A stretch of 64,000 nt of DNA from Sparassis latifolia (lineage: Eukaryota > Basidiomycota > Agaricomycetes > Polyporales > Sparassidaceae), in NCBI GenBank assembly GCA_018466975.1, contig CM031562.1:930001-994000 (forward strand), read 5' to 3'. Under the pieces are notes generated by a model, which was given only the letters and a program-made list of their open reading frames with translations, ran no database searches and was not told where the DNA came from. This document shows, in pieces, positions 13,019 through 25,713 of the stretch (its first letter is position 1; every line of letters begins with the position of its first letter). Position numbers and translations under genes: made by a program.

Positions 13019-14343
13019 ATGATCATTCCTAACGAGAAGCTGGCGCCTTATCCTTCAGAGGACAAGAAGGCTTCCGAAATCACAGATGCTCATATGAAGC
13101 AGGTATGTATGTTGCTTCTTAGATCTCTCGCTACGTGCTTGTTTACCTTGCACGATCTCTCTTGGCAGAACGATGGCGCAGGCCAACCCCCGCCCTACGA
13201 AATACACCGCGATAATCAAGTCGCACGGGCCATAGCGCCGCAGCCCACAATGTCCACTCTTCATGCATTTGGAGGACCAGTGCCTGCTCAGGCTCTTACT
13301 CCGCATGCAACGGGAGCTACAGGCACTCCCTCTTCACCGACGCCCACGGTCGTCGTTCCTGCCTTGACTCCAGCTTTATCACCCGACGAGTGCACAGCGC
13401 GTAAACCACTTCTCTGTGTTCTCGCGACACAACTCCGTCTCAGGTACGCCTCAACGTCCTCACTTTGGTCGCGATGTAGTAATGGCGTTGATACACAGGT
13501 ACTTACCTAGTGGATCCATCTCTCCCCGCTTCGCCACAAACCACGACCTTATCCGGCTTGAGCATGTGCAGGATCGAGCGACGCGACCGTTCTGCTGACC
13601 GTGAGCATGCTAAGAATACACGCCGTGCTTTCGGGTCCGATTCGGAGTCGGACTGCAGCAGCAGCCGTGGTCGGAAGGCTCGTACACCCGAGGTAAATGC
13701 CGCGTTCAGGACTCGTCACGGACAAATTTCCGTCGATGTGGCGGTGGTGGGTCCGAACTTGTACTCCGCTACGGATGCGTTGGGAATGGTGAAGAACCAG
13801 CGAGCCCGAGTGATGTTCTCGAGTCGTCATGGAAATATCAGTGTGAATCTGGTGGGTACATAATGCCTAGTTATTGCGAGTTGTAACCGATAGTTTCTTC
13901 TGCAGCGTGAGGTTCAACCCGGCCACTGTGTGGATCTTGACGTCTCCACCCGTCATGGTAAGCTGTACATAGTATTGTGAGCGTGTTCGGTTCATTAAAT
14001 GCTCTTCTCAGGAAACATGGTGATTTTACTCCCACCTACGTTCGACGGTGCTATCGTGGTGCACACCCGAGGTGACCGCGATCAAGTTCGATTTCTGCAG
14101 GCCTTCGCCGAATGCGCCCGCACTGTGCGTGCTCACGACCGCTCAACGCAGATCGTTTTGTCGCCCAACGCCAACACCACTGGGCGGGAGGGTGATGACC
14201 GATGCCTTGTGAGCACTCGCCACGGTAAGATCACTTTCGGATTGAGCGGATATGATAAAGCGGATGGCGTGCTACTTGGAGGCGGATTATTCAAGATGCT
14301 CGGCGACCTGATGCAGATGGGAAAAAGCTGGAGGTCGGTTTGA
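13019..14343 (+). CDS. DUF7330-like protein
   Basis: Six exons (13019-13102, 13169-13348, 13398-13443, 13499-13851, 13906-13957, 14012-14343) give 348 residues. The N-terminus is short and proline-rich. A conserved-looking core follows: NHFSVFSRHNSVSGTYLVDP, FRTRHGQISVDV, FSSRHGNISVNL, STRHGNMVILLPPTFDGAIVV and STRHGKITFGLSGYDKADG. Repeated SRHG/TRHG strands followed by a hydrophobic beta segment are the mark I associate with DUF7330 proteins, a large basidiomycete family of unknown function. The intron at 13349 has a weak GTCGTC donor, but it alone joins the NHFSVF segment in frame. No signal peptide or membrane segment is seen. The domain name comes from memory of the motif, so a profile search should confirm it. 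Confidence 0.75.
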
Positions 14344-14886
14344 CTGGGAACGCTTAATGAGAGGATGCTTCGATGGCGCACCGTGGTTTGTCTCTGAAAG
14401 TCATTTGTGCTAGGGTGCTTTCCTATTCATCCCTTGATACTTGGAGTCCGAACCCTCGTATCCGTGAATCTGCTGTCAATGTATGTATGTATGTATGCAT
14501 GTAATGTTTCGAATTGCGATTTATCTTCGGATTAAGACTGCAAGTTCAATCCGCGTGCTCGTGACCCCACCGGGTGTTGGTGAGTTGCATACCATTAGTA
14601 ATGGTAGATCTGTGGCCCATTCGTGGCCGACGGTGTCCGACGGCTGCGACATGGAGGTTGCCAAGTACGGGACATCGGTGACTATGGCTTACCAAATCGA
14701 GACAATTGCCCGCGGAAGTTGCCAGTACTAGTGGGCGGCTACCATCGTACACGCACCGCCCGCGGCACTCAACCTTCCTCGCAGTTTGCCATGATCATTG
14801 CGGCAGCGACACGCAGTCGACAAGTCGGATTGTCGAGTGTGCTTTGGAAGTGCAACCCAAAAAATGGAGACAAGCAGGTCAGATGG
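14344..14886. other. intergenic
   Basis: A short CATGTATGTATGTATG-type microsatellite lies at about 14480-14500. The frame of the next gene is open through much of this stretch, so a more upstream start or first exon for that gene cannot be excluded. Confidence 0.4.
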
Positions 14887-16271
14887 ATGGCATGTTGTCT
14901 ACCTCATGAGTCAGAGCTGAGGATTAATGCCCCTAGGTTATACTCGATAGCACATGATGCTTTCCGAACGATAGTTCCTGCGCTACAAGACCGCGAATCG
15001 CTGACGTTGCGTACACTTCCAAATGCCCATCTCTACTGGATTCCCTACCTTTTCCTGGCGTACCTCGTGCGACGGGAGAATACCCACCTACTCCGGATCT
15101 TACTTTTCCCGATAGTGGTTTTGACGACAATTGCATGCACATATCACTACCGATGTGACAGTGACGCGTTTCTGATATGGGAATTCCAGAGAGGTATGTG
15201 TCCTGCTGTATGCAGGATATGTCCAGCTCAGAGCCACCGCAGGGCTCTGTCCATTCATAGTCCTGGCTTTGTCTATCGACTTTGCGTGTGTGAGGGAAGG
15301 GAGATTCCGTATAGGAGAGAAGAAGTTGAGGCCTATGTTTGGACATCAAGAAGAGGATAATAGAGATCATCTCCTTCCTCTGTGGCTTCATGACGCACTG
15401 GACGTTGGTCTTGCCTTCAGAGGGATAGGTTGGGATTTTGGAGATGGTTACTTGGTCCCAAGCCGCCGCCCTACAGAGCGTGGCGCTTTTCTCTGGACTA
15501 CTTTTCTGGAAATTCTCAAGAAGGTGCTCATCGTAGATTTCATCGACTCGTTCGTGAAGCTGGTCCCGAACCTCGGTACTCCCTCAGGCGGCTCCATATT
15601 CTTCCCAGGGCTACCCCCAATTCAGCGATACACATTCTCAACCATCCTTAATGTCGCCATAGAACTCCTTATGAACCTTGGCTTCGATGTCTCATTCAAC
15701 TGTGTCACATTTATCGGAGTAGCCCTGCACGTTCGCGACCCGTCATACTGGCGCGAGTTTCAGGACAAGCCGTGGTTAGCTTCTTCGCTCCACGAGCTTT
15801 GGTCTAAGCGCTGGCATCAAGTCTGGCGCCATCCGTTCATGATAGTTGGTGGGTATCCTGGAGGATGGATCGCAGGCAGAGTCGGAGCGTTGATGGGCAC
15901 GTTTCTCGCCTCGGGTCTATACCACGAGTGTGGCATCTTTTTGCTCGGGAAAGGGGTAGACCATCGTGTCACCCTCTTTTTCTTGTTGCACGGCGTCGGC
16001 GTCCTGTTGGAGGGTGTGTGGAGAAAGCTTACGGGAAAGAAAGTTGGTGGTATCATGGGACGCGTACTTGTGGCGCTCTCCCTGCTCGGTCTGGGTCAGA
16101 TACTCTGTGCGTCGCCCTCTTTTATGTCTTACTTTCCTTGCTGACATTATCCCTGCAGCGGACTCGTTCGGACTTGCGGGTATAGCTGGGGCAACCATCA
16201 TTCCGTGGCAGTTGAGCCCCACAAGGCTACTTTTGTTCCCTTTGATACGATACTTTATCCCGTCATTCTGA
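14887..16271 (+). CDS. wax-synthase-like membrane acyltransferase (MBOAT type)
   Basis: Three exons (14887-15193, 15243-16106, 16159-16271; introns 49 and 52) give about 427 residues. Multiple hydrophobic segments are present (HLYWIPYLFLAYLV; LLFPIVVLTTIACTY; GRVGALMGTFLASG; LFFLLHGVGVLLEG). The wax synthase domain shows as LHELWSKRWHQVWR at about residue 287 and SGLYHECG at about residue 327, whose His is the expected catalytic one. Members transfer acyl groups to alcohols in the endoplasmic reticulum; in basidiomycetes some acetylate terpenoids. Substrate is unknown here and no terpene synthase is next to it. The start is doubtful. The expected start, by analogy with relatives at about 14952 (ATGATGCTTTCC), is one base out of frame, so I placed the start at the nearest upstream in-frame ATG. 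Confidence 0.7.
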
Positions 16272-17261
16272 CGCAAAGCTGATGCTTCGGTTTGAAGCAG
16301 GATGCGGATGAGTCTGATCTAGCATTGATTGATATACCTGCTATCGTCCTTAGCTTTGCCCTCAAATACCTGGTTTCGTACGATACTAAATTTACGTTGG
16401 ATAAATACCCACACCTGTCCAGTGCGACCGGACGTCAGTTGAGCACAGGCAAGGTATCATCGTCGCGTACGGTGCCGTTAACGACAGTCTGACTGACTAC
16501 ATTGATTCGAGAATACGATGAGATATCGCGATTGCGAGACAAAAAAATCTCGTTCGCCAACCAATGGAGACGTGAGAAGTCGATTGGTTGACAGATTTTG
16601 GAACGATGAGCGAAGAGTTAAGGATAGCGAGTCAAATATAAGAAAGCTACAGCATTCTGGATAGGATGAAGATCTTTTTCTCTTCTCCTATTTTAATGGT
16701 TGAGCGTACAAAGGGGATATGTTTGTTTTGTGGGCCAGGTGTTCAAGCGCCGGACAACTACAGTTACCTAAATGGGGTGCAGTGGCGGTGATCCGGGAAT
16801 TCAGTTACCGTTACCCGACCACCGACACTCCACCGACTGAACGCCCGTTCCAGTGTTCTCTACATCTCTCAGCGCTTGATCAGTCCCTGCTGCCTCTACG
16901 CTACCTTGTTCACTGTTTTTTCGCCTATTTTCGAGGCAACAAAAGGTATTATGACCCAAGATGTCAAGATACCAATATTGGCTTTGGTGTCTACGGCCAA
17001 ATTTTTGACCCAAGATCGACTGCACGCGGAGTCACTTCTCTAACATTGCGAGGCCAAGCACGATTGTCTTTCAAGTCCGGCTTCTGTCTTGCTCCCTCCC
17101 CGGTGGATCGTCCAAATTTGTAACTTTCTCTGGCCTATATAACATCGAAACCATGAGCACTGTACGCCTCATCCTACCGCCTCAGCGGACGACGCGTTCT
17201 CTTTGTCTTTATTCTCTTTTCCTCTCATTATATTCTTCTCTTGGATTTCTCTGGACTAGTT
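16272..17261. other. intergenic
   Basis: No coding exon is supported. The right part is the promoter region of the MFS gene. AT-rich bases and a short CCAA/TTGG inverted motif lie near 16555-16590. Confidence 0.5.
17136..17142 (+). promoter_or_regulatory. TATA box of the MFS transporter gene
   Basis: TATATAA stands 120 bases before the start codon at 17262, followed by a C/T-rich leader (17186-17245). Spacing fits a TATA-driven fungal promoter. Confidence 0.5.
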
Positions 17262-19508
17262 ATGATTGCGTCGAACTCCCCTAGCGAGACGGCGACCGTT
17301 ACAGAGTCGTTGGACCAGCGCTCTCCTGCCCCGTATCCTGTCAATGATAGCAAAGAAACCTTGGGACTTCCTCTTCCGACAGCCTCGCACGACCCGAACC
17401 GTGCAGATCTGAGTTTCCCGTATGAGACTACGGACATTACCAGGGGTGGTTTCACCGATGAATACCGTACCGCTACTCGGACGGGTTTTATGCCCGCTGA
17501 TCTTGCTCTCCGCCCTATTCCGACCCACCTCTCGCTGAAGCCCACTATCTTGCAAGACCCCGAAAAGGCACGAGCTCTCCATGATGTGAAGTTGGTCACT
17601 TGGAAGGAAAATGATCCTGAAGATCCTCGAAACTGGCCTAATTGGTATCGCTGGTGTACGTCCATTCTTTGTAGGTTGTCTGGTTGATATTGACCGCTGC
17701 CTGATTTTCAAGACATAACCATTGTTTGCGCCATCTCCGTTGTCGCCGTCGCCTTTGCGAGCGCCGTCGTGACGGGTGATTTTGGGGAATGATGGAGGAA
17801 TTCCACGTGTCAGAGGTGACTATCGCGCTCACCGTCTCTCTGATGGTCTGTGGGTTTGGAGTCGGTCCCTTGGTATGGGCGCCCCTTGTAGGTGTTCGTT
17901 CGTATCTTTTTGTCCAACTTATACATGGTTTCTCAGAGCGAATTGTTTGGACGGCGACTGATCTGGTTTGTTCCAACATTCGTCTACGTCAGTGAGTAAT
18001 GGAATTTGTCTCTAGCTGTCGTCGATAGTACTGACGAACTTCGTCCTGTCAGTATTTAACATCCCCTGTGCACTTGCAAAAAACATTGGAACCCTCCTCG
18101 TTAGCCGATTCCTGTGCGGTTTCTTCGCTTCGACACCCTTCGCCTTGGCTGGCGGCACCATCGCCGATGTCTGGGACAACAATGAACGTGGTTTTGCCAT
18201 CGCCCTTTTTGCTGCCGCACCGTATGGTGGACCTGTCCTTGGGCCTATCATCGGTGGTTTCGTGGGGGAGACCATCGGATGGCGGTGGATATACTGGGTG
18301 CGTCTGCCTGTGTGCGTGTCGCTTCTTATTGTTTATTTATGTAATCCTCCAGATTAACATGATCTTTGCTGGGGTTGCCTACGCCTTCATCTTGACGCTA
18401 CCGGAGACGTACGCTCCTACGTTGCTCCGCAAGCGCGCAGAGCGCCTTCGCAAGGAGACAGGCGATTCTAATATCACCACGGAACAAGAGATGTTCAAAT
18501 TACCACTTTCTCAACTGCTCTTCGAAGCACTTTGTCGACCTTTCCGTGCGTCCATACATGTTTACTTGACGTCACTCCGTTTTGATTTGCACCCACAGAG
18601 ATGCTTGCGACTGAGCCTATTTTATTGCTCATGTCGTTGTATATATCCCTAATCTACGGTCTGCTCGTGAGTACTATTGTCTCGTGTCGCAGAAGCGTAC
18701 AACTCAGCCGCCTCCAGTACGCCTATTTCTTCAGTTTCCCAGTCGTGTTCAGCGAAGGCTACAAGTTCAGTAACGGTATAGCTGGACTGACTTTCATCTC
18801 AGTCATTGTGGGACTTGGTCTCGCACTCTTCTTTACACCACGCCTAGAAGCGATCTACCTTCGCACGGCGAAGGAAAAGGGTGGTCTCGCTGATCCGGAA
18901 GATCGTCTGCTTGGCATGATGATCGGTTGTTGGTTTATTCCTGTTTGTAAGTCCATGCTCAAGCATAGTTAACCATGTGCGGGACTCAGGTTCGCTCTAG
19001 CATTGTTTATCTTCGGCTGGACCGCTCCTCCGACTGTCTCAGCCACTGGCGGACACTGGATCGGCCCTTGTATATCGGGTATACCGTTCGGCTTTGGCAG
19101 TAAGTATCAAGCGTTCAATCCATTTCGCGAACATCATCCACTGAATCCCAATTTATCATCAGTGGTTATCCTATATTTCTCCGCAAACGCGTACCTCATC
19201 GACTCGTTCCCCGGATATGTCGCGTCCGCGCTCGCAGCTAAAACTGTTGTTCGCTCTGGCTCCGGTGCCGCCATGCCCCTCTTCATCACAGCCATGTACC
19301 ATAACCTCGGAAATGGTTGGGCTGCTTCGACATGGGCGTTCATTTCTCTTGCTATGGTGCGTCTCCTGCGCGGGGATTGTGTCTTTCTCTATACCTGCTC
19401 GAGCATCAGTTTACTCATCTTCATCCGTCGTGTCAGGTTCCTATCCCATTTTTATTCCACAAATACGGCAAAGTTATCCGCGCCAAGTCAAAGCGCGCTG
19501 CCGCCTAG
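17262..19508 (+). CDS. MFS transporter, DHA1-type (drug/polyamine), with one frame slip
   Basis: Ten exons (17262-17655, 17713-17887, 17937-17991, 18053-18297, 18353-18545, 18599-18666, 18718-18946, 19001-19099, 19163-19356, 19437-19508). The soluble N-terminus ends in DPEDPRNWPNWYRW, typical of fungal 12-TM proton antiporters. Motifs follow: SLMVCGFGVGPLVWAPLSELFGRR, SRFLCGFFASTPFALAGG, a PYGGPVLGPIIGGF antiporter-like motif, a WRWIYW loop, and the SGSGAAMPLF segment. The family exports drugs, polyamines or metabolites across the plasma membrane. In exon 2, near 17784-17789, the frame changes by one base just before MMEEFHVSEV, after a GGGG run; summed exon length is one base short of a multiple of three. 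All other splices are clean. Either the base is missing from the assembly or the gene is newly inactive. No secondary-metabolite enzyme is adjacent, so substrate is open. Confidence 0.8.
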
Positions 19509-20283
19509 ATGAGCTTTGGAAAGGTACCGGTCAGATCTCGTCGTCTGTTTTCACTCCCAATCGTTTTGCTCTGCAATTCTTCTCATGTGTCAACTTCCAA
19601 GCATGTCAGTTGTTCTCGGCATAGCAAACGGCCAGTCTCATAGAAACTACGCTTCCGTTACTAATTGCAATTAGAGTGTTCGTTCCCTGCACCTAGAGTA
19701 TATTATTCTCTCTCGTGTCTTCCCCTTATCTTCAATGGTTATGTTCGTGTTTCCTTCGTCGTTGCTCCATTCTTTTATTATCTCACATAGATTCAAGAAC
19801 ACAATTACAGTTCTATTACCAGGTTCGAATATTGGCACACAGCTACCATTGAGATTTCCTCCGAGTTAGATGCCTTATCTTCCCTGTGGAAGACCGGGTG
19901 ACGCCCGTCCACGCTACGGTGATTCAGTACAGTCAGGATTGGGCATGTTACGCGCAAAACATTTGAGGCGTGTTGTATGTTGAATAGGGCCGTCTGCCAG
20001 TTGCGGATCTCAGAGTTTGCTATCATTGGTCAGTCCACGCAAGTGCGTCTGACTCTGAGGATATTTCTGCTCGCTCTACACAACTTCCAGTACTGCCAGT
20101 GATTGTTCAGCACGGATTCCTAGGCTGGTGGATAATGCAGACTCATCGCAGACCTTTGCGAAGATTAAGTTTAAGCAGTGACGGCACGCTCTGTCACGCT
20201 GCATGTGATCGTGTGGCGCACCATGACCTGTCACGCTCAAGTGTTGTCTTCACCCTCACCCGCAGCAATTCTACCACCGCAGC
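19509..20283. other. intergenic
   Basis: No gene seen. The bases around 20190-20240 (TGTCACGCTGCATGTGATC and onward) resemble, in reverse complement, the 5' flanks of the minus-strand relatives near 41350-41400 and 47860-47900. The duplicated unit therefore extended upstream of the coding part. Confidence 0.45.
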
Positions 20284-21485
20284 ATGCCTTCAGGACTTCT
20301 CAGTCTTAATGACGATATTCTCTTCATGATGATCTACTGTCCTCCGAAGTTGCTCGCCCTCTATCCTGCACAGGCCGGAAGGTCCATCTAATGGCGATTC
20401 TGGGCGAAACCGCATGCACTATCTTCAGTCGAGCTGCTGAATTCTACACAGCTTGAAAGATTTTTTCTGTATATACTCAGGGACGTGTCAGGCCGCCTGA
20501 CTTGGTTGCGGAGCCTTGAAGTGATCTTTCACGTGTTCGGGGCGAATGTCATCTCCACGACTACCCGCTGTCTGACGGATCTTCTCTATCAGGCATCTTC
20601 GCTCAAATCCCTCACTATCCATGATGCTGACCGCTTTCTAGGAGAAGAAACCTCCCTCGGGGATGCCGTGGCTGTGATTTTCGACCTCGAAGAACTACAG
20701 CTGCAGGTGGTAGGTGTTCGTGCTCTCGACGTGGTAAGCAGGCTGCGAAGCAGACTCCGAGCCTTTGCTGTCCACTACTTCAGGTTTCAACACTCCATGC
20801 CGCTTGTACTCCCATCTTTTTTCCCTTCAAAAACCTGCAAGTCTCGCGACTATCAGAGATCGCCTGGCCTATGCAGGATCAAACTTCGTGGAATGATCAA
20901 TGGCAATGGCCGTCTGTCCATGAACTGGAGATTCGAGATACCGCCATGCTAATGGTGAACCTCGTACGCGCATTTCGTAATGTCAGGAAGCTCAGCCTCT
21001 GGAGCGTATATATGGCACTCATGGGTGATCCCCAGGAGACGCTTCTGTGGCCTAGCTTGGATTCGGTCATAATCATAAATAGTTGTGCCGAGCCCTGGAA
21101 AATAGACTGCCTTATGCAGTGGTTTGACTGTCAGTTTTATGCAATTGGCGACGGACATATAACTGCTATGATGGCTAGGCTGGAGGATATAGCTCCCGTT
21201 GTACTCTCTGCTGTAAGATTTTTGAATTTATGTTTGTCCCCCTGCGGTGTGCCCCAAGGTCGTTATGTGGAATGGCTGGTGCGAGTCAGTTCATCTATAC
21301 CAGGGAGAGAAGGTGCACGGTCTAACGATGTTGTTTCTTTAGGAAGAAGTACCATCAAAGTTGAAGCATTGGAGCGTCGTCTGCCTCCGCGTGAACATCT
21401 GTTTTACTTCGTTTAACCAAGAATACGAGCATGACGACATCTTGTGCAGCCAGTTCCGTTGTATGTGGGTGTGCGCGTCCACACG
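20284..21485 (+). pseudogene. degenerate LRR-like F-box family copy
   Basis: Starts with an F-box-like LSLNDDILFMMI at 20302-20337, the counterpart of LDIDILFMII in the 46235-47749 member. The F-box is then damaged by indels and stops (TAA at about 20390). Later blocks align clearly: WLRSLEV, LGDAVAVIFDLEELQL, then NDQWQWPSVHELEI and VRAFRNVRKLSLWSV. Near 20815-20822 (a T6 run followed by C3) the frame changes by one base between the two halves. The tail at about 21454-21485 still matches the VGVRVH segment. With several independent lesions, this is a real pseudogene rather than one sequencing error. Confidence 0.7.
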
Positions 21486-23118
21486 TGAGGAAGGAACAGT
21501 CGCAACCAGTACCTGATCACGACCTGCTCGCTGGATTTTCCAACAGGGCGGTAGGAAGGAGATCGGTTCACGGCGAAGGCGAGACTTCGATGGCGCCGGA
21601 CCGTGCAAGTGCTGGAGTTCGTCGCGGTCAATGTGAGAGAACCCAGCCGTGTGTAGTCTGACCGCGCACAGGTGTCCCGATAGCTGGTGCACCAACCAAG
21701 CTAGGCTTTCACTCAATTGCTCCCATTCGTACAGAAGTACACGCGCGCTTCTGTCGACCGATGAATTGCCCCCCTTGCCTTTCACCGTGACCGACAGAGC
21801 CAGAGCCCATCTACACCCAATGCCGCCTGTTGATGACCTGCCTGCCAAGGCACGATACGAGCCGAGAGTCTTCAGTGGCAGAGGCAGCTGTGGAACAACG
21901 GGTTTCCCCAGTCCTGTAGTGACTGCAATGCTTGGGCCGTGTCCACCAGTGTCTGCTTACCCAGGGCAAGCTTTCTACCTCTAAGTGGATCCCCACCGAC
22001 CGTTACTTGATTTCCCGCCTCACGTCTCCGCTCGTGAGGTAGGAGTGAGTCACTTAAAATTGAATCCAAGCAGCACAGTCGAACAGACATCAGGAAAGGA
22101 AATATTGAGTGAAATTTGATGGCGGTCATGCGCAAATCGAGCTATAGACATGGAATCAACCCGGTTGCATTGCAGCGGGGATTGCTAGATGAAGTATCAG
22201 CATCCAACCCGCAAAGATTATGCACGAATGACGAGCGAGCGACTTGATAGCAATTGTATCCTCGCGATGACTCCGAGGTCGAGAATGTCTCCGCCCCCAT
22301 AATCAAGTTCGACTTTTCACAAAGTGGATTCACTACAGACCATTGACGTCACAAATATTTTGGCGACAATAGGCTGATGGAGAAGAACTATTACTGCATC
22401 GATCCCAGAGAAAAGGCTACGTACGATAGTGATTAGGAGCCAGTGAGAGGGGGAAGAAGAGAAAGATAGAGAAGGGACGAGGAGCAAGTGGGATAGACAG
22501 GCCGTCAAACGTGAATTGTTGCAAAGGGTCCGTAGCAGCAAAAGTGATGCTGGAGATCAGAGGGTGACTATGAGCAGGCATAAAGTCAAAGATCATTTAT
22601 GAGCCTTGCCCGAGGAGTCATGTCGTGCAAAGCCTGTCTCCATTGAACGCTGCTTCAGTGAATCCAGGACTCGGAGACCCGAACCAGATCTTTAGATTTT
22701 AACCCGCCTCCGTTTTGCCAATGATGCTTCACGTGACAGTTTGTAAGAATTCAATGATGATAAATTGAGGTTCTGATCGTACAGCAGACTTGACCATCTA
22801 TTTACCTTAATTGGGATATCCATCCAAGAGAAATAAACGCCGAAGCAAGAGAAACGGGGGTATCAAGGCAACAGAGGAAGGGTGTAGGCCATCAAACGTA
22901 TGTTGGAGAGTGTCGAATGTGACACTAAAAGCTGATGGGGGTTGAGAAATGGGGACAAACGCAGGCCTAATATGTCGAGGTTCATTTCCTCGACCTGCCA
23001 ATCTTGGGGCGGTGTCGCGTAACGTCATGGTTTCGCTGAACGAGGCCGCAAACACCGGGGATTGCTTTTGGGGGCTCTCTGAAGATCTAGTGAGAGACGC
23101 ACACCGGATTCCAATGCC
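21486..23118. other. intergenic
   Basis: Only short overlapping open frames are present, none with a recognisable motif or splice structure. No RNA gene or inverted repeat was recognised. Confidence 0.45.
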
Positions 23119-23167
23119 TCAATCCGACTCCGCTCCGGATTCCAATGCCTTAATCCGACTCCGCTTC
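23105..23167. repeat. 31-bp tandem duplication at the end of the FunK1 gene
   Basis: A 31-base unit beginning CGGATTCCAATGCC occurs twice, at 23105 and 23136, with about two differences. It spans the stop codon of the kinase gene on the minus strand. Because 31 is not a multiple of three, the duplication sets the frame in which the C-terminal residues and stop are read. Confidence 0.8.
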
Positions 23168-25713
23168 ACCATCGAGCGCGTGGTAGGACCTGTATAGTCT
23201 GGGCGAGGCAGTGAGGATGCTGAAACGACTATAATGCCCTCCGCATCTGTGCGAACGAGCTCGTCTTTTGCTCTCCTCTTCCGCGGAAGTAGCGTGGAGG
23301 GCGCGGGAGTTGCGGACAATAATACTGACGAGCTCGAGTCGATGAAAACTTCAGGGGGTGGCCCTAACTGTCGCGGGACTCTGTCGCAATTAGATATCGC
23401 ATGATTGCTGAGAAAGTTTGTCCAGAAGGCATTGAACTCCGCGGGGTTCTCCCAGACCTTTGCAAGAGTGGTATCCCGTGGGTACTGAATCATGTAGGCC
23501 GAATCAAAATCCATAACTGCGTCCAGCCACTCTTGAACAGCTGCGTTCGAGAAGCGGACTTCTGAAGTGTAAATCCGATAATATTGATTTGAAAGTCTGC
23601 TCCCGCTACTTCGGAATTCTTCAGCGTGATCGAAGGTTCTGTATCTGCCGAAGATGGCGCCCACTAGACTTGTCAGGTTCAGCAGAGATTGATTGTGATC
23701 CAGCCATAGTAAGCTGCAGTACAGCACGACATAGAGGAGAGATTCCATGTCGTCCTGGATCGCATGAGCAGCAGGAGTCTGCCTTAACAAGCGCTGTGAC
23801 ATAAATTGGAAGGTACCCTATAGATGTTCGTCAACAAATATAGACTGTGGGTGGATATGACCCTCACCGGTGCGCAATCGCGAGCCGTGCCCTCGCTTGT
23901 CACTAAGGAGGAAATTTCCCAATCGATTAGATACCCGGACCGTACAACGCCTGTTGAATCGGGATCCCTCGATAAGATGATGTTGCCAAGACTAATGTCG
24001 CAGTGCAATCTACGCTTTGCGGGGTCTTCGATGCTGGAAACACCTATCATAGCTATAGATTTGCAGACAATAAGGAGCAATGCGCAACAGATGACCACTG
24101 TGCATACCTCGATACACATCGTATGTGGCGTGAAGAAGTTCCTGTGCTCCTCTAAACCGCTCCAGCCCATATCCAACAGTCCCCAAAACTAATCGATAGT
24201 GCACGCGAGGGTGAAATGAAGCCAGGTTTTCGCCTACCCAGCGGGCCTGGCAGAATCGATCCGTTTGCGTACGCTGAAGGGCTGACATAAGTTGTCAATA
24301 CGCGACGCAACAAACGAGAGACTCCGTGGAAACATACTTTGACCGGCTTCGAAATTGGAATTCTCCGGCCCCTCTACTTGATCTATCTCATGGGTGCGAG
24401 TTCGTGCCTCTTTGACGTCTCCATGACAGATCAACCGCGGGATGTTGTGTACCCCAGCGGCATGTAGGTCTGCCAGAATCTCGCCCTCCATCTGACGTTT
24501 GCCATTCCAGCGCCATGTGTCCTTGAGGAATACTACTTGCCCGCTGTCTGCATTCACAGCCCAGTACCCCCTTGTTCCTTGACCCGTCATTGACACAGGC
24601 GAGTTGACTGGTCGAGATACCAGTAGTCGATGCTCCACAGAGCTATCGTCAACCACGGTGACTGCAGCCACAATTCCCTGCTGGTAGTGCTCCTTCACTG
24701 CTGCAGCCAGTGATGTCCGGCTGCTAAGGTTCAGCTGGAACCTGACCATGCGTGTGATCGACTCTTTGAAGAGCTTTTCCTCCACCTTGGTCGCAGGCTG
24801 GACTGTGGTATCATATCCACGCTGCGACTGCGAGGCGTGGGCATATCGCCATAGGAACTCGCAGATAGGCTCCGCGTCACAGTGCAGGTCAATTGATTCT
24901 GAGATGATCGCTCCAGCACGGTCCCAACGAATAAGTCTGGCGCGCGATCCGGACAATGCGAGCGAAAAGTAGAAGCTGCGATGCTGACGAGCGCACACCT
25001 CAGTCGCGCACGCAATGTTCCTTCCCAGAGACCGCTCGGCCCGTTGTCGCGTTCGTTTCTCGTCAATGTTCAGAAAGAAACTATGGGAGGAGCGGTCCGC
25101 GTCGCGAGCTGGATCTGTGAAGGCGTCAAGTTCGGATTGTGGTTGGACTTCAATGTAGAGGTCGGCGTAACTGGCCACCGCGAATCTCTGCTGCACCAAG
25201 CCAACGACTTGTTCGGAAAGACACGAAATATGGGGAACCATTGATCCTATCTCCCCGCGATTCTTGCCAAAAGTGGACGTGTCCTTGAATATAAATCCCG
25301 GACACCTCTCAGACCGAGCGGGGCCCATTCCGGCACCGTTGAGAGCAGCAGTCTAGAACCCTTTCATATGTTGACTACGTAGGCAAGGATATGTGACTCA
25401 CCAGTGGTTCAATAATCTGATGCCTATATTCAGTGCCATCCGGCACGTTACTGAAAGCTTGTGCGGGAGGCGGCATCATAGACATATCCGTCTCGGGAAG
25501 GAAGTTTAAGAATGCATCAACAGGCATTGGGCCAATCATAATGCGTTTCGCAGACTGGGCATATTGGCGATAGCGCCTGTCAATGTCCGTGTCAGTATCC
25601 GCTTCTTGCCACTGAGTTTTCGCCTTCGCCAACGGGGTGGCCACTGCGGAATAAGAAGTAGTAGAGCCCGATATTCTGGACTGTGTATGGCGCACTGGTG
25701 CTCGGCGAGGCAT
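23119..25713 (-). CDS. FunK1-type protein kinase
   Basis: Five exons (25713-25402, 25352-24338, 24281-24108, 24043-23868, 23817-23119; introns 49-64) give 791 residues with consistent phases. The long N-terminal half is of the fungal FunK1 type. The catalytic core reads HCDISLGNI at about residue 514-522 (Asp 516 as catalytic base, Asn 521), LIDWE at 539-543 in place of DFG, and GTFQFMS at 560-566, the usual FunK1 version of the activation segment. FunK1 kinases are greatly expanded in mushrooms and linked mainly to multicellular development; targets are unknown. The C-terminal tail is basic and ends in a 31-bp tandem duplication. The start Met at 25713 begins a basic MPRRAPVRH segment; in-frame codons extend further upstream but lack a better start. 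Confidence 0.85.

Noticed and set aside
17776..17813. 38-base intron that would restore the MFS frame
   Set aside because: Too short for this genome (others about 49-63) and it would remove the GDF-MMEEFHVS stretch that is normally coded in this transporter family.
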